From: Pegea sp. RAD2-039
Taxonomy: Eukaryota; Chordata; Thaliacea; Salpida; Salpidae
Assembly (NCBI GenBank): GCA_034620365.1
Contig: JAQGEQ010000222.1
Location: 34,926-98,925 of the forward strand
Length of the DNA stretch: 64,000 nt
Direction of reading: 5' to 3'
Shown here one piece after another: positions 36,133 through 49,539 of this stretch; position 1 is the first letter of the stretch, and each line of letters begins with the position of its first letter. Below the pieces are notes generated by a model, which saw nothing but the letters and a program-made list of their open reading frames with translations, had not been told where the DNA came from and did not search any database. The translations under genes were made by a program, and so were the position numbers.

Positions 36133-38607
36133 TCAATTGCGACTTCTCAGATGTTTTTGTAAATGAAAATGACTCATAAACCCTTTTTTACACACACTGC
36201 AGTTATATGGGAAGTTTCTGGTGTGGATGTTGATCTCGTGTTGCTTCAGAGTAGATAATTGCCCAAATGTCTTTCCACATTGAATACAAACAAAATCTTT
36301 TTGCTTCTGGTGAGTATTACGGATATGTTGTTGCTTGGTAGATTTCCGGCTAAAAGATTTTTCGCAAAGCTCGCATTGATACGTCACCTTTAAGTGAACT
36401 GACTCATTATGTCGGTTGAGATTGCCTTTTAGTCCAAAGCTTTTTCCACACAAGCGACAAATAAAATTGTTCAATTTATTGTGGGTTAATTGGTGTCGTT
36501 CGAGATAGCTTTTATAATCAGCAGAAAAGTCGCATAGATTGCATCGATACTTTTTATTAGACGGATGTTTTCTTTTAAGATGAATTTCAAAAACTTTCTT
36601 ATCAGCAAAAATGTCTTCACAAAACTCGCAGTGATAAAGATCAGCTGCACAATAATTGTTTTATTACAAAAATTAATTTTATTCTAGTACTAGAAACATT
36701 AATAAGATATATTTTTCTTACAAATAATTGGAAAAGTTTAATTTACTTCTTTTTAGTAATTCAGGATTCCTTTTCAGATTCTTGATTTCTTTCTGAGGAC
36801 TTTTAGCTGTAAAAAGTTACTTGTAGTTATTCATAAGATTGTCTTTATGACGAATAACATTAGTTAACTTTTTCGATTTTTTAATTAAAGTAATTCATAA
36901 ATAATTTAATATTATTTTACTAAATAAATATTTTCTAACTTTTATTTTCATCTTTCGTGGCATCTTCTAAATCTTCATTATCATTATCAAGAACATTTTC
37001 AAGCATTTCTTCATTTTCATCTGCAGTATCCTCATTGTCATCTCTATCACCATCACCAAGAGCGTTCTTCATTTGATCTTCATCTTCACAACCATCCAGA
37101 GTATTCTCAATGTGATCCTTATTTCCACCTTCAAAATTGCAATCATTAACGTCATTTAGGTCTTCATCCTCAAGAACATTTCCATCAAAATTTTCATAAT
37201 CACTACTTTCAACAACATCTTTAACTGAATCTTCATCAACAACATCATCATCCAGTTGTTCTTGGATGGCTTCAGGACATTCTGTAACAATAAGATTAAT
37301 TAAAAAACCTCCAGTGCAATTTCTATTGGACATGTTAAGGGTTTTAATGCTATTCCTTATCAAAACAGATCACTATTATTTAATAATAATATATTATCTA
37401 TAATTTAAATGGGTTACTATTAGTCATAAATATTTTTTTTTGTGATTACTTATACCATTACAAACATTATAACTTTAGTTTAGAAGTTGTACTTAGAACA
37501 GTTTTACTTTCCAACTTTCTTCTTTTAATCTCTGGTTGATTGAAACAACTTTCATATCCACCACAACCTTCACTAACAGATTTTGATCCTTTTAAAACAA
37601 ATTTGTTGTTTAAATTTAAATATTTTGTTGAATATAAACTTGTATCACAATTTCTTGGTCAGGCAAACATGTTAACAGTCATTAGATTATTAAAAGATCA
37701 AAATTATAAAAACCAGTTTAATAATAGATTTATCAAACACTTCAACAATATTACTTCAAAGGTTTTCTCAGTTCATTATATTAAACTTCCAATATTAAAA
37801 TAACTTAGTTATAAAACCAAACACCAAAAACATAAACAAACAATAAAATCATATATTATAACATCATAAGATCATTTAAAATTAAAATTTACCTTCTTCA
37901 ACCAATATTCTAGAAGAATTAAAATCTTCTTTTTGTTTAGGTTGATAGAAAACTTGAGTTTCTATTGTTTCTGTCTTAAAAAGCTAGGAGGCAAATAAGA
38001 ATCCCAGTAAAATTATACAATCTAGATTATTTATTTATAAAAGATTAAAAATAAATTCATAAAAAAAGTACTAAAACCATCTAACAAATTATTTTGTTTA
38101 TGTAGAAACAACTAACATTTTGACAATAAATATATATAAACAAAAAAAGATACTTACAAAGGTTTCAGATGAAGATACAGTGTTTATGTCTTCTCCTTGA
38201 CTTGTAGAAGCAACAGGTTCCTTAGATGGAATTTCAGAGATGTTATTATCACCATTTGAAGCCAATTTCCTTAAACTATCTTCAATATTTTTAATTTCTT
38301 CTTCATAATATTTTATGATTTTACACTTTGCATATTGTATTTCTGAAGGACTCCAACTTATGTTATTCTGAAGCCTTTTCATGTTAAACCAACGCTGAAT
38401 CGATTTATATGAATAGCCAGAATTTTCAGAGAGTTTAATTAGTTGATCCTCTGATGGATAAGGGAAAGCACAAAATTGTTGTATAAATTCCAACTCAATA
38501 GTGGGAAGAATAAAATTATCTGCAGGAGTTTGATCATCTACAGCATAATTATTCTCTTCTAACCACAAATCAGCAGTAATAACTTGATGACTTTCCATTA
38601 TTATCAA
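36133..38607 (-). CDS. Array gene B: homeodomain-like / acidic / six-finger paralogue
   Basis: Exons 38607-38158, 37974-37893, 37281-36940, 36806-36747 and 36644-36133 join in frame to 481 residues. Same architecture as gene A, but exon 5 is 84 bases shorter: the first half of finger 5 is fused to the second half of finger 6 (CGKTFGQLSTLKQH), leaving six fingers with the spacing intact. The last zinc ligand of the final finger is Arg instead of His (HLRSRN). Upstream of the gene, the unit jumps into LINE sequence at 39886. It may still be expressed; the loss of a ligand could weaken the last finger. Confidence 0.8.
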
Positions 38608-39885
38608 TTACTAAGTCTGTTTATAAAAGAAATATTAATAAGCTTAACTCAAGTTTAATTGAAAAAGAAGTTTTTCGATATAACTTATATAAACAATTTA
38701 AATTATATTTCAGTTTATTAATGTACATCTAAATATAAAAATGCATAAAAATATCTATAAACAAACTTCAAAATAGAATGAATTATTTTAAAAACATGCT
38801 AAAAAAACATTGAAAATAAAATTCACTGTAATAAACATTTGTTGTAAAAAGCTAAAATTCTTTTTATTAATAAACATCGTGTACGACTGTTTTTTAATGA
38901 TTAGGAAAGCAACTAAAATAATCTGGTAACTTAACCTTTAAAATTTAAGAAATAAAGTTTGGTGATATTATGTAAGATTTAAGCAAATTATTTCAGTAGA
39001 ATAAGAATAAAATAAACTCTTAAATCTTTAAAAATTCAAAATAAATCTTAAAAGGAAATTTTTTATGAAATAAATTGAGAACTATACCAACAGTAAATAA
39101 CTTAGCCAATTTTTCTCCTCTCTTCAATTTAACTTACATTCCTCTGTCTAAGTAGTAAAAGTTTTATTTAAGTGATGCCATTTATTGGTCTATAAACTGC
39201 ACTTGGAGTTTAATAAACTTGTTCTATCAATTTAATCAGATATAAAATAACTAATATCTACAAAAAACAAATTTTTAGACTTATGGATTCAATAACACCA
39301 AAGAAATCGGTGACAAATTGAAAATAAAACAATTATACATTTGAATAAATTAAAACTATTCAAATAGAGAGCTCTATTAAACTACAAAAGTTGCAAATAA
39401 CCAAAGTTATAAAAGTGCTCAAGCCTAGCGTGGATAAGATATTAACATATGCGGTAAAATATTCTACTGTTATTCGTTTTAATTATACTACAAACAACTC
39501 TGAATACACTACCAGAGGCAACAATATGTTCTTTACATAATAATTAAGTGAAAAAAACATTATGAATAAATGATACATTTAAAGAAAGTAGAAAATTGAT
39601 CAGATCTCTTCCTCTTATAGTCAAAAGTATATACTATAAACTTGAATTTGCAAATATACATCTTTAACAACTTTCTCATGCATCAATATTTACTTCTTAA
39701 TGGCTTGTCAACTTTCACTTCAACAACCTGTGGAAAAATTATTTAATAAAAACTCTAAAATCTTCTACCAAAACCAACTAAGCAAAAGTATAAAGAAACT
39801 AGTAACAAGAATGGATTCTCACAGAAGCTGAGTATATGAAACATATACCCAAGTATCAGTGGAATCTAATATCAGGTGTAAAACT
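38608..39885. other. Spacer upstream of gene B
   Basis: Homologous to 53168-54389 and to the start of the A and C spacers. It holds the dispersed repeat core at about 39440-39500. The homology ends abruptly at about 39883, where LINE sequence begins. Confidence 0.55.
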
Positions 39886-41160
39886 CTGAGGCGAGGAAGA
39901 GTTCCACAAATTTGGAAGAAAGCTATTATTGCTCCAACTCATAAAAGGGGTCCCAGAAACACCGTACTTAACTACAGACCAGTTTCACTGACTTCAGTTA
40001 TCTGCAGAACTCAAGAGAATATCATTCACAATCATATGACCAGTCATTTGATAGAGCACCATCTAATATCTGATGTCCAGCATGGCTTTGTGAAACAGAG
40101 ATCTTCCCTCACTCAACATTTCACTTTTTGTAATGAGCTTACAGCCCATTATGAAAGTAATACTCCCTGTGACATCATATACCTCGATATTGCCAAAGCG
40201 TTTGAATCTGTCTCTCACAACAAGCTCTTTTTTGTATTTAAAAACTCATAAATCAACAGGTATATCTTACAGTGAATTGAAGATTACTTATCAGGCAGAA
40301 CCCAACAAACTCGGGTAGAATTTTCTTTATCTACTTCTAGTCAAATCACTAGTGGTGTTCCTCAGGGTTCCGTTCTGGGTCCCCTTCTCTTTTTAATTTT
40401 CATCCAAGACCTCATCAGAAGATTAGTAGCAGTAGATGATGTCAGAGTGTTTGTGTATGCAGATGATATCAAGCTATTATCTTGTAATCCTTCAAAACTT
40501 CAAACTGCACTACACACTGTAGAAAACTGGTCTACGAATTGGCAGCTCAGAATCCAGCTCTTAAAGTCTGAACATTTTCTCGTAAACCAGCTGCAAATTT
40601 ATTGAACCAATACTCCATCAAAGGATTTATTATTCAACGAGTATCTTTGGACCTAGACGTTGGCATTACTCTATCATCTGACTTTAAATGGCGCAATTAT
40701 CTTTCCAAAATCTTTGTAAAATCATTCAACTTTATCTACCGTATTATAAAGACCTCTACTTCTAAGGACGCAGATTTTGTATCAATCTTTTCAAACTTTA
40801 AGTACGTCAAATTCTTGAAAACAATGTTAGTACATGGATGCCATATCAAGTTAATGATATCAAAAAAATTGAGTCTGTTCAGGCCACATTTACGAGATTA
40901 GTATGCAGGAAACTTAATATTAAGTATGACAGTTATAAACATTGTCTCAGTTTCTTCAATTTAGATACTTTGGAAAATCAACGGATTAAATACGACTTAG
41001 TTCTTATTTTTAAAATTATCCACAATTTAATTGACCTTAAATTTGATGACTTCTTTTCCATTAGTACTTCCCTCAAGTTATATCAACTCAGACGACACAC
41101 AGTACACCTTAATGAGCCTATATTACTTGGTACGTTAATTAAAGAAAGTTTTTTATGATT
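39886..41160 (+). mobile_element. 5'-truncated CR1/jockey-type LINE, reverse-transcriptase region (copy 1)
   Basis: Motifs in order are RGRVPQIWKKAIIAPTHKRG, LNYRPVSLTSV, QHGFVKQRSS, YLDIAKAFESV, GVPQGSVLGPLLF and the catalytic YADD box (about 40457-40468), then the C-terminal IESVQATFTRLV and [13 protein letters not shown] stop after FVFKNS and later frame breaks make it non-functional. Copy 2 at 60091-61370 has the same lesions, so the duplication came after the decay. Confidence 0.85.
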
Positions 41161-41930
41161 TGGCGAAATAGTACTTGGATCTAGCTTCTATTTTGAGGTT
41201 CAAATTGGGTCATCTAGGAAGCAGCCGCAAAGGAAAAGAATTAAGAGAAGAGCTGATATGACTATCAAGACCATAACTGAGTATTTGTGTGCTACTCAGC
41301 TTAATAAAAGAGCATCTTGACGCTCTAGTTATTAAAAAGTAGAAAAGTTAAAAAAGAGAAAGCAGAAGAGATTCTACCTCAAGGGCAAAAGAACAAACAA
41401 TAAGCACTACTGGATCTAATCAGGGATCAAGAAGTAAGCGAGAGCTTTCTCGCTGTGAGGAAGAGCAGGATGGAAGCAATCACAAATGGAGACGGGAGAG
41501 TTATGAGCGTTTTCCCAAAGATTAATAGTGAACTCCATATAGATTGTTACAACTACAGCAGAAAAAACAAACTGAAGCAAGATACAAACTTTGTAGCGTT
41601 AGAACTTCCTACTTTATACTTTGTATTGTTTCATTTCGCTTGGTTCTTTTATTCAGTATGCAAATTTTTTGGTAGAAGTTTTCCTTTCACCCGCAGTTAC
41701 TTAGTTCGTCAGAGATACAAAATTACTTTTAACAAATTGCAGTATATGGAGAAGAAGAACTTTTTTCCGAGTTTATTTTGTGTAAAAACATTAAATGAAG
41801 TCTGATCCGAAACATTTGAAACTTTTAATAGATCTTCTGCCCCTTAGAATTCCAATTTTTTGTAGAGAGCGCAGGGACTTTTTTGGTTTAGGAAGATGGG
41901 TTTGTAAATTTTTAGATAATGTCCATTAAT
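41161..41930 (+). other. Less AT-rich segment downstream of the LINE, unidentified
   Basis: Duplicated at 61366-62135. An open frame at 41352-41525 encodes about 57 residues rich in Arg, Ser and Glu (for example RESRRDST and SRSKRELS), and a second frame at 41455-41805 overlaps it. Neither is recognised. It may be a captured exon or an unusual LINE end. Confidence 0.4.
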
Positions 41931-42653
41931 TCTCTATGAGAGGTAAAAGTGGCAGTGAGTTTGATATGAAATGGGAAACACAATGGAGATTGATTTGACA
42001 AAGCAAGAAGAGAGCTTTGTACATTCACTTAAGATAAAGATGTTAATTAAAAGTTTCTATCCTTAATCTAGTCAACAAACAAGATGATGTGTAAACAATA
42101 TTGAATTGCTGGAGGCTAACCCGATGATAAGCTTTATATAAAGAGTCATCATCATTTCAATATACAAACTAACTAATAGCTGAATTTCATCTGCGTATAC
42201 AAACAAACTAACATCATCTACTGATATTTGAGTCTATAGACAGCTCTTTTAGCTTAAACACTTTAAAGATAGTTCAAAAAAGAAATTTTGTCAAGTTTAA
42301 ATAAAAATTCCAAAATATTTCTAATCGGGGTTCCAAGATAACATCAGATAGGATGTCTAGAAAGAAAATAATAAGGATCATTAAAAAGACATTAGAAAGT
42401 TTTGATAAAAGTAAATTTCTTAAAAGGACAGTTTAGCTAGTAACTAATTGATTCAATTAAAAATTAATCTAATTATTTAAAACTAATTGTTTATTGATCA
42501 TTCGATTTTATTAATTACAATTCTTTCAACTAAAAACTTTTTAAAGACTCAAATTAACATCACAACAAATCGAATTAAAACTTTTATTAAAACAGCAAAA
42601 TAAACAATTTCAACAAATAAACTAAAAATCAAACAAATGAAAGTTTCATAAAC

Positions 42654-45211
42654 TCAATTGTGACTTCTCAGATGTTTTTTTAAACGAGAAGGACGCATAA
42701 ACCCTTTTTTACAAACACTGCAGTTATATGGGAAGTTTCTGGTGTGGATGATGATCTCGTGTTGCTTCAGAGTAGATGATCGCGAAAATGATTTTGAGCA
42801 AATCTTACAATGAAACAACTTCTCGCCTGTGTGGATTCGTTTGTGTCTTGTAAGACTACATAATTGCCCAAATGTCTTTCCACATTGATTACAAACAAAA
42901 TCTTTTTGTTTCTGGTGAGTATTACGGATATGTTGTTGCTTGCTAGATTTGTGGCTAAACGATTTTTCGCAGAGCTCGCATTGATACGTCACCTTTAAGT
43001 GAACTGACTCATTATGCTTGTTGAGATTGCCTTTTAGTCCAAAGCTTTTTCCACACAAGCGACAATGAAAACTTTTCATTTTATTGTGGGTTACTTGGTG
43101 TCGTTTCAGATAGCATTTATAATCCGCAGAAAAGTCACATAGATTGCATGAAAACTTTTTATTATGCGAATGTTTTCTTTTAAGATGAACTTCAAATACT
43201 TTCTTATCAGCAAAAATGTCTTCACAAAACTCGCAGTGATAAAGATCAGCTGCACAATAATTGTTTTATTACAAAAATTAATTTTATTCTAGTACTAGAA
43301 AAATTACTAAGATATATTTTTTTACAAATAATTGATAAAGTTTAATTTACTTCTTTTGAGTAATTCAGGATTCCTTTTCAGATTCTTGATTTCTTTTTGA
43401 GGACTTTTAGCTGTAAAAAGTTACTTGTAGTTATTCATAAGATTGTCTTTGTGAATAATAACATTAGTTAACTTTTTCGATTTTTCAATTAAAGTAATTC
43501 ATAAATAATTTAGTATTATTTTACTAAATAAATATCTTCTAACTTTTGTTTTCATCTTTCGGGGCATCTTCTAAATCTTCATGTTCATTATCAAGAACAT
43601 TTTCAAGCATTTCTTCATTATCATCTGCAGTATCCTCATTGTCATCTTTATCACCATCACCAAGAGTATTATCAATGTGATCTTCATCATCACATCCATC
43701 CAAAGTATTATCACTGTGATCTTTATTTCCATCTTCAAAATTGCAATCATTAACATCATTTAGGTCTTCATCCTCAATAACATTTCCATCCAAATTTTCA
43801 TTATCATTACTTTCAACAACATCTTTAACTAAATCTTCATCAACAACATCATCATCAAGTAGTTCTTGGATGACTTCAGGACATTCTGTAACAATAAGAT
43901 TAATTAAAAAACCTCCAGTGCAAGTTCTATTGGTCATGTTAAGGGTTTTAATGCTATTTCTTATCAAAACAGATCACTATTATTTAATAATAATATATTG
44001 TCTATAATGTAAATGGGTTTCTATTGGTCATAAATATATTCTTATTTGTGATTACTTATAACACTAGAAACATTATAACTTTAGTTTAGAAGTTGTACAT
44101 AGAACAGTTTTACTTTCCAACTTTCTTCTTTTAATCTCTGGTTGATTGAAACAACTTTCATATCTACCACAACCTTCACTATCAGATTTTGATCCTTTTA
44201 AAACAAATTTGTTGTTTAAATTTAAATATTTTGTTGAATATAAACTTGTATCACAATTTCTTGGTCAGGCAGTAAGATTAACAGTCATTAGATTATTAAA
44301 AGATTAAAATTATCAAAAACCAGTTTAATAAAAGATTTATTAAACACTTCAACAATATTACTTCAAAGGTTTTCTCAGTTCGTTATATTAAACTTCCAAT
44401 ATTAAAATAACTTAGTTATAAAACCAAACACCAAAAACATAAACAATAAAATCATATATTATAACATCATAAGATCATTTAAAATTGAAATTTACCTTCG
44501 TCAACCAATATTCTAGAAGAATTAAAATCTTCTTTTTGTTTAGGTTGATAATAAATTTGAGTTTCTATTGGTTCTGTCTTGCAAAGCTAGGAAGCAAAAA
44601 AGAATCCCAGTAAAATTATACAATCTAGATTATTTATTTATAAAAGATTAAAAACAAAATCATAAAAAAAATACTAAAACCCTCTAACAAATTATTTTTT
44701 ATATGTAGAAACAACTAATATTTTGACAAAAAATATAAATAAACAAAATAATGATACTTACAAAGGTTTCAGATGGAGACACAGTGTTTAGGTCTTCTCC
44801 TTGACTTGTAGAAGCAACAGGTTCCTTAGATGGAATGTCAGAGATCTTATTATCACCATTTGAAGCCACTTTCTTTGAACTATCTCCATTATTTTGTGTT
44901 TTTTCTTCATAATATTTTATGATTTTACACTTGACATATTGTATTTCTGAAGGACTCCAACTTATGTTATTTTGAAGCCTTTTCATGTTAAACCAACGCT
45001 GAATCAATTTATATGAATAGCCAGATTTCTCAGAGAGTTTTATTAGTTGTTCTTCTGATGGATATGGGAAAGCACAAAAATATTTCAAAAATTCCAACTC
45101 AATAGTGGGAAAAATATAATTATCTGCAGGAGTTTGATCAGCTACAGCAAAATTATTCTCTTCTAACCACAAATCAGCTGTAATAACTTGATGAATTTCC
45201 ATTATTATCAA
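42654..45211 (-). CDS. Array gene C: homeodomain-like / acidic / seven-finger paralogue
   Basis: Exons 45211-44762, 44577-44496, 43885-43544, 43410-43351 and 43249-42654 join in frame to 509 residues. The homeodomain-like exon is almost the same as in gene A (helix 3 RWFNMKRLQ). By hand count the fingers differ from gene A at about 22 residues, about 12 of them at helix positions -1 to 6. All zinc ligands of the seven fingers are present. The acidic exon has its own repeat changes (extra Asp and Asn codons). It appears intact. Confidence 0.85.
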
Positions 45212-46844
45212 TTACTAAGTCTGTTTATAAAAGAAATATTAATGAGCTTAACTCAAGTTTAATTGAAAAAGAAGTTTTTCGATATAACTTACATAAGCAA
45301 TTCAAACTATTTAAATTATATTTCAGTTTATCAATGTACATCTAAATATAAAAATGCATAAAAATATCTATAAACAAACTTCAAAATAGAATGAATTATT
45401 TTAAAATCATGCTAAAAAAACATTGAAAATAAAAGTCACTGAAATAAACATTTGTTATAAAAAGCTAAAATACTTTTTATTAATAAACATCGTGTATGAC
45501 TGTTTTTTAATGATTAAGAAAGCAACTAAAATAATCTGGTAACTTAACTTTTAAAATTTAACAAATAAAGTTTGGTGATATTATGTAAGATTTAAGCAAA
45601 ATAATTCAGTAGAAATCGAATAAAATAAACTCTTAAAACTTTAAAAATTCAAAATAAATCTTAAAAGGAAATTTTTTATGAAATAAATTGAGAACTATAC
45701 CAACAGTAAATAACGTAGCAAATTTTTCTTCTCTCTTCAATTTAACTTATATTCCTCTGTCTAAGTAGTAAAAGTTTTCCTAAAGTGACACCATTCATTG
45801 GTATATAAACTGCACTTGGAGTTTAAAATAATTTTTTTATCAATTTAATCAGATATAAAATAACTAATATCTACAAAAAAAAAACAATTTTTAGACGTTT
45901 GGATTCAATAACACCAAAGAAATCGGTGACAAATTGAAAATAAAACAATTATACATTTGAATAAATTAAAACTATTTTAATAGAGAGCTCTATTAAACTA
46001 CAAAATTTGCAAATAACCAAAGTCTTGAAGGTGCTCAAGCCTAGCTTGGATAAGATATTAACATATGCAGTAAAATATTCTTCTGTTATTGGTTTTAAAT
46101 ATACTACAAACAACTCTGAATACACTACCAGAGGCAACATCATGTTCTTGACATAATAATTAAGTGAATAAAACATTATGAATAAATGATACATTTAAAG
46201 AAAGTAGAAAAATGATCAGATATGTTCCTCTTATAGTCAAAAGTATATACTATAAACTTGAATTTGCAAATATGCATCTGTAACAACTTTCTCATGCATC
46301 AATATTTACTTCTCAATGGCTTGTCAACTTTCACTTCAACAACCTGTGGAACAATTATTTAATACAAACCCTAAAAATTTCTACCAAAACCAACTAAGCA
46401 AAAGTATAAAGAAACCAGTAACAAGAATGGATTCTCAAAGAAGCTGAGGATATGAAACACATACCCAAGTATCAGTGGAATCTAATATGAGTTGTAAAAG
46501 TTTCTCAGGGGCTGAAAAAGACACAGAGATTGAAGTCACCTGGTAATGACAAAATGTCTAACTTCTGGCTGCACCATCTACTGATCATAATGTAACTGCA
46601 AACCAACTGAAAAAATAAGTTTTATGATAGATAGATGATAATATCTTATCATTGATGATATATAAGCATAAACCACAAGTGATAGTTGCATTGGCATCTC
46701 TCTTTAAGGAGTCTATAACACCTGAAACAGTTTAAGATACCTGAAACTGTGAAAATACACCAAAAACAGTAAAAAACTACCAGAAACAGTAAAAAGACGT
46801 AAAAATATTTGAATACTGTTAAATTCTTTAACTTTAATTATATT

Positions 46845-46925
46845 CATCACTACCAGTTTTGTGAGGAAATATTTGGTAATGAAAAAGTTTTGAATTCTTA
46901 TATACAAAGGAAACACAAAAATAAT
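46845..46925 (+). pseudogene. Inverted zinc-finger remnant (sub-unit C)
   Basis: Same fragment as at 32411-32490 (QFCEEIFGNEKVL, QRKHKNNKK). Confidence 0.7.
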
Positions 46926-46938
46926 AAGAAAAAGTTTA

Positions 46939-47014
46939 TATATTTGTGAGAATGGTCTTAGAGAGAGGTGCTCTTTTCAGATACTCTCCTTCGTATTTAT
47001 TGAAATAAATAAAT
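46939..47014 (+). mobile_element. LINE 3'-tail fragment (sub-unit C)
   Basis: Duplicate of the 32505 tail, reading GAGAGGTGCTCTTTTCAG and then CTCTCCTTCGTATTTATTG with one change from the consensus. Confidence 0.75.
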
Positions 47015-47774
47015 TATTTAAGAACAACTTTAGTAATAAATAATATTAAATGCAAAATTTAGTTTATAAGAAATAAATTTTAACAAATTACTTATTATTA
47101 TTGTTATCATCTAATGAATAAAAATCCCAAGTATAATTGTAGAAACTAAAAGATTAAAAAAATGAATTAATCACTTCAAATTAATAATTTTAATATTACT
47201 ATGAAAGCATGTTAAAATAAAAAACTTACAAAAATTTTCTGTTAACAAACTCGGTAAATAACGACGAAAAACTCAACTGTCAGAATGCAGAATAAACTAA
47301 CAGCGCCCAATGTTCAGAAACCTTTGCAGAAAATAATCTATGGTTCATATGTTCTGCGATTACCATAGAAAAATAGCTAGATAAGAAACTATAAGAGGTA
47401 TGCTTTCAATAATCTTTTGAATATTAAGTAAATGATATTTGTCATATGGATGCAAATTACAAATCGTACAACTCTTACAGCAAACATGAAGCATTGCGAT
47501 TGCCGAAAGATAATGCAAAGATCTTAAGGATCACAGCTTAACATTAATGTAGAAAACAAGGAAAAAATCAGGAACAACCGATAGATGAATAAATGGCCAT
47601 AGAAATGATAAATACCAGCTATTATGTAACATTTATTAAAACTTTAAACAAAACAAAAGAATTTTCTAGAAAATTAAGTTTTTATTTAATAAAATAAATT
47701 TAAATATATGTCCTTCTCTTCAAAATTTAATTAAGATATCCGGAGAAGGAACTAAAAGCAAGTTTGACATTTAG

Positions 47775-48285
47775 TAGATTAGGTACTATACCATCGCTAC
47801 CAGATGCTTCCCAGGACCCATTGATGAAATGGCTTTGCTGGGTTCTTCTCTTGTTGGTCCACAATCTAGATCTTGTATGACTAGTAGTTGCTACATTTTA
47901 TCCATTATAGTGTTCATCACGGTGTTTTTAGTGAGTAAACGAGTTAAAAATGTTCCACGTGCTTCCTTATTGGTTTCATATTTTTGTACAAGATTTCTCC
48001 TGTGGCAGATTGCGGGGGGGCTGTTGGACGTTTTGTGGGTCCAATTGCACATCTAACACAATCGTAAACGGAGTTGGTATCACCCATTGCTGCTGCATCC
48101 TAGGTGCTTCGATTTTGCAAAGCCAAAACTCATTGACACATTTTCATGCAGCTCTACAAAATGCTTTTCTAGCTTTGCGCAAAATCTCAGAGTTGCTAGA
48201 TTGTTTTTTGTGCTTTACATGACGTAATTCTGCTCAGCGAGGGAAGCAACGTGTCAGTGGTTTCTTGAAAGCAGTCATTGCTGTC
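47775..48285 (-). mobile_element. Decayed second-family LINE, duplicate
   Basis: Copy of 33340-33850 at the 14,434-base spacing, with the same broken frames. Confidence 0.5.
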
Positions 48286-49539
48286 ATAAGTCTTCACTCC
48301 AAAAGCTTCCAGTGAGCTATTGTAGATCTTAACTTTCATTTTTAATCAAGACAAAGAGGTAATAGTATTGATGATGTTAATCTATTCATTAAAGTTAAGA
48401 ATTCTACAATTTTCTCTGGAATGAACATGGCGATGGTGTTTAAGCGCGGCTTACGTTTTTGTTATAGACTTGTACTTTGTCTTACTTGAAAGATGCAATT
48501 TGCAGTATACTAGAGGTGATTATTTAGAAAGTTTTTCTTTTATTGAATATTATTTGTATTTTTAACATTTTTGATTTTAGAATAACGAGCACTAAAATTA
48601 GAATGAAACTCTGATGTACTCAATTACATGTCTTCTGTGCATCTTTGACAGTGAAGAACTTTATAATCTAATTATTGAACTATTCGTTTGATCTCATTAA
48701 TTTTTTCTATAGACAGGATTTCAAATAGTTTGTGTTTATATTCAAACAAGCTAATAAATAAAAAAGCTGAAACTATTTACCTTTATTTAGTTTAGAAGCC
48801 TTTTGCACGGTTTAATTCAGTGTTTCAGGTATTAAAAGTCAAATTTCAACTTTGTCAAATGAGCAAACAATGTTCTGCCCAAATAATTTTCTAGAAACAA
48901 CATTACTGTTGAATAATCTATAAACTGATTTAAGAAAGTCTAAATCTGACTTAAAATCCTTATGTAATAATACACTTATAAAAAATTGTAAAATTATTTT
49001 TGCTTACTACTAATATTGACTTTAATTTAATTTGAAAAAGCAATATAGATTCATCCTTATAAAAAAATTATTTATTCCGAAATAGTTCAGTTGCTTCACA
49101 CCAAATTCACAAATCTTTCAAGACATACAAATTTAACATCCTTTGAAATAAATAACTTTAAGACAATTTTGTTAACAAGTAATGTATAATGCTGCCAGCT
49201 TCTTTTTTCACTTATTTTGATATTTTATGTTATTTACTTTTATTCACTTATGCTTCAATAAAGTTCTTTTTTCTACATTAACTATACTACAGACTTTCAC
49301 AACATCCTTCAACAGTTTTTTACAGTCTTCTATAACAGCTGAATAGTTTGTTTTCTGAAACCATGCATTGAATAAAACAAATAAATTGAAAAAAAAATTA
49401 GTAAAAACTTGTAATTTTGCGGAACAAAAAATACCAACAAAACATTTCTCTATTAGTGGATTTTAGTTTTAATTTTTAATGTTTAGTTTTCTTTCTAAAA
49501 AGTATTTTATTTCTGCTAATTTAGAGATAGTTTAAAAAT

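Larger units (their letters stand above)
27490..41930. repeat. Higher-order tandem unit 1 (genes A and B plus LINE fragment)
   Basis: The sequence from about 27490 recurs from about 41930 at a near-constant spacing of 14,434 bases over at least 6 kb (for example 28220 to 42654, 30777 to 45211, 33395 to 47829). Gene B matches gene D at spacings of about 14.47-14.56 kb. The unit therefore holds two paralogous sub-units, A (27.49-35.59 kb) and B (35.59-41.93 kb), duplicated together. Confidence 0.85.
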
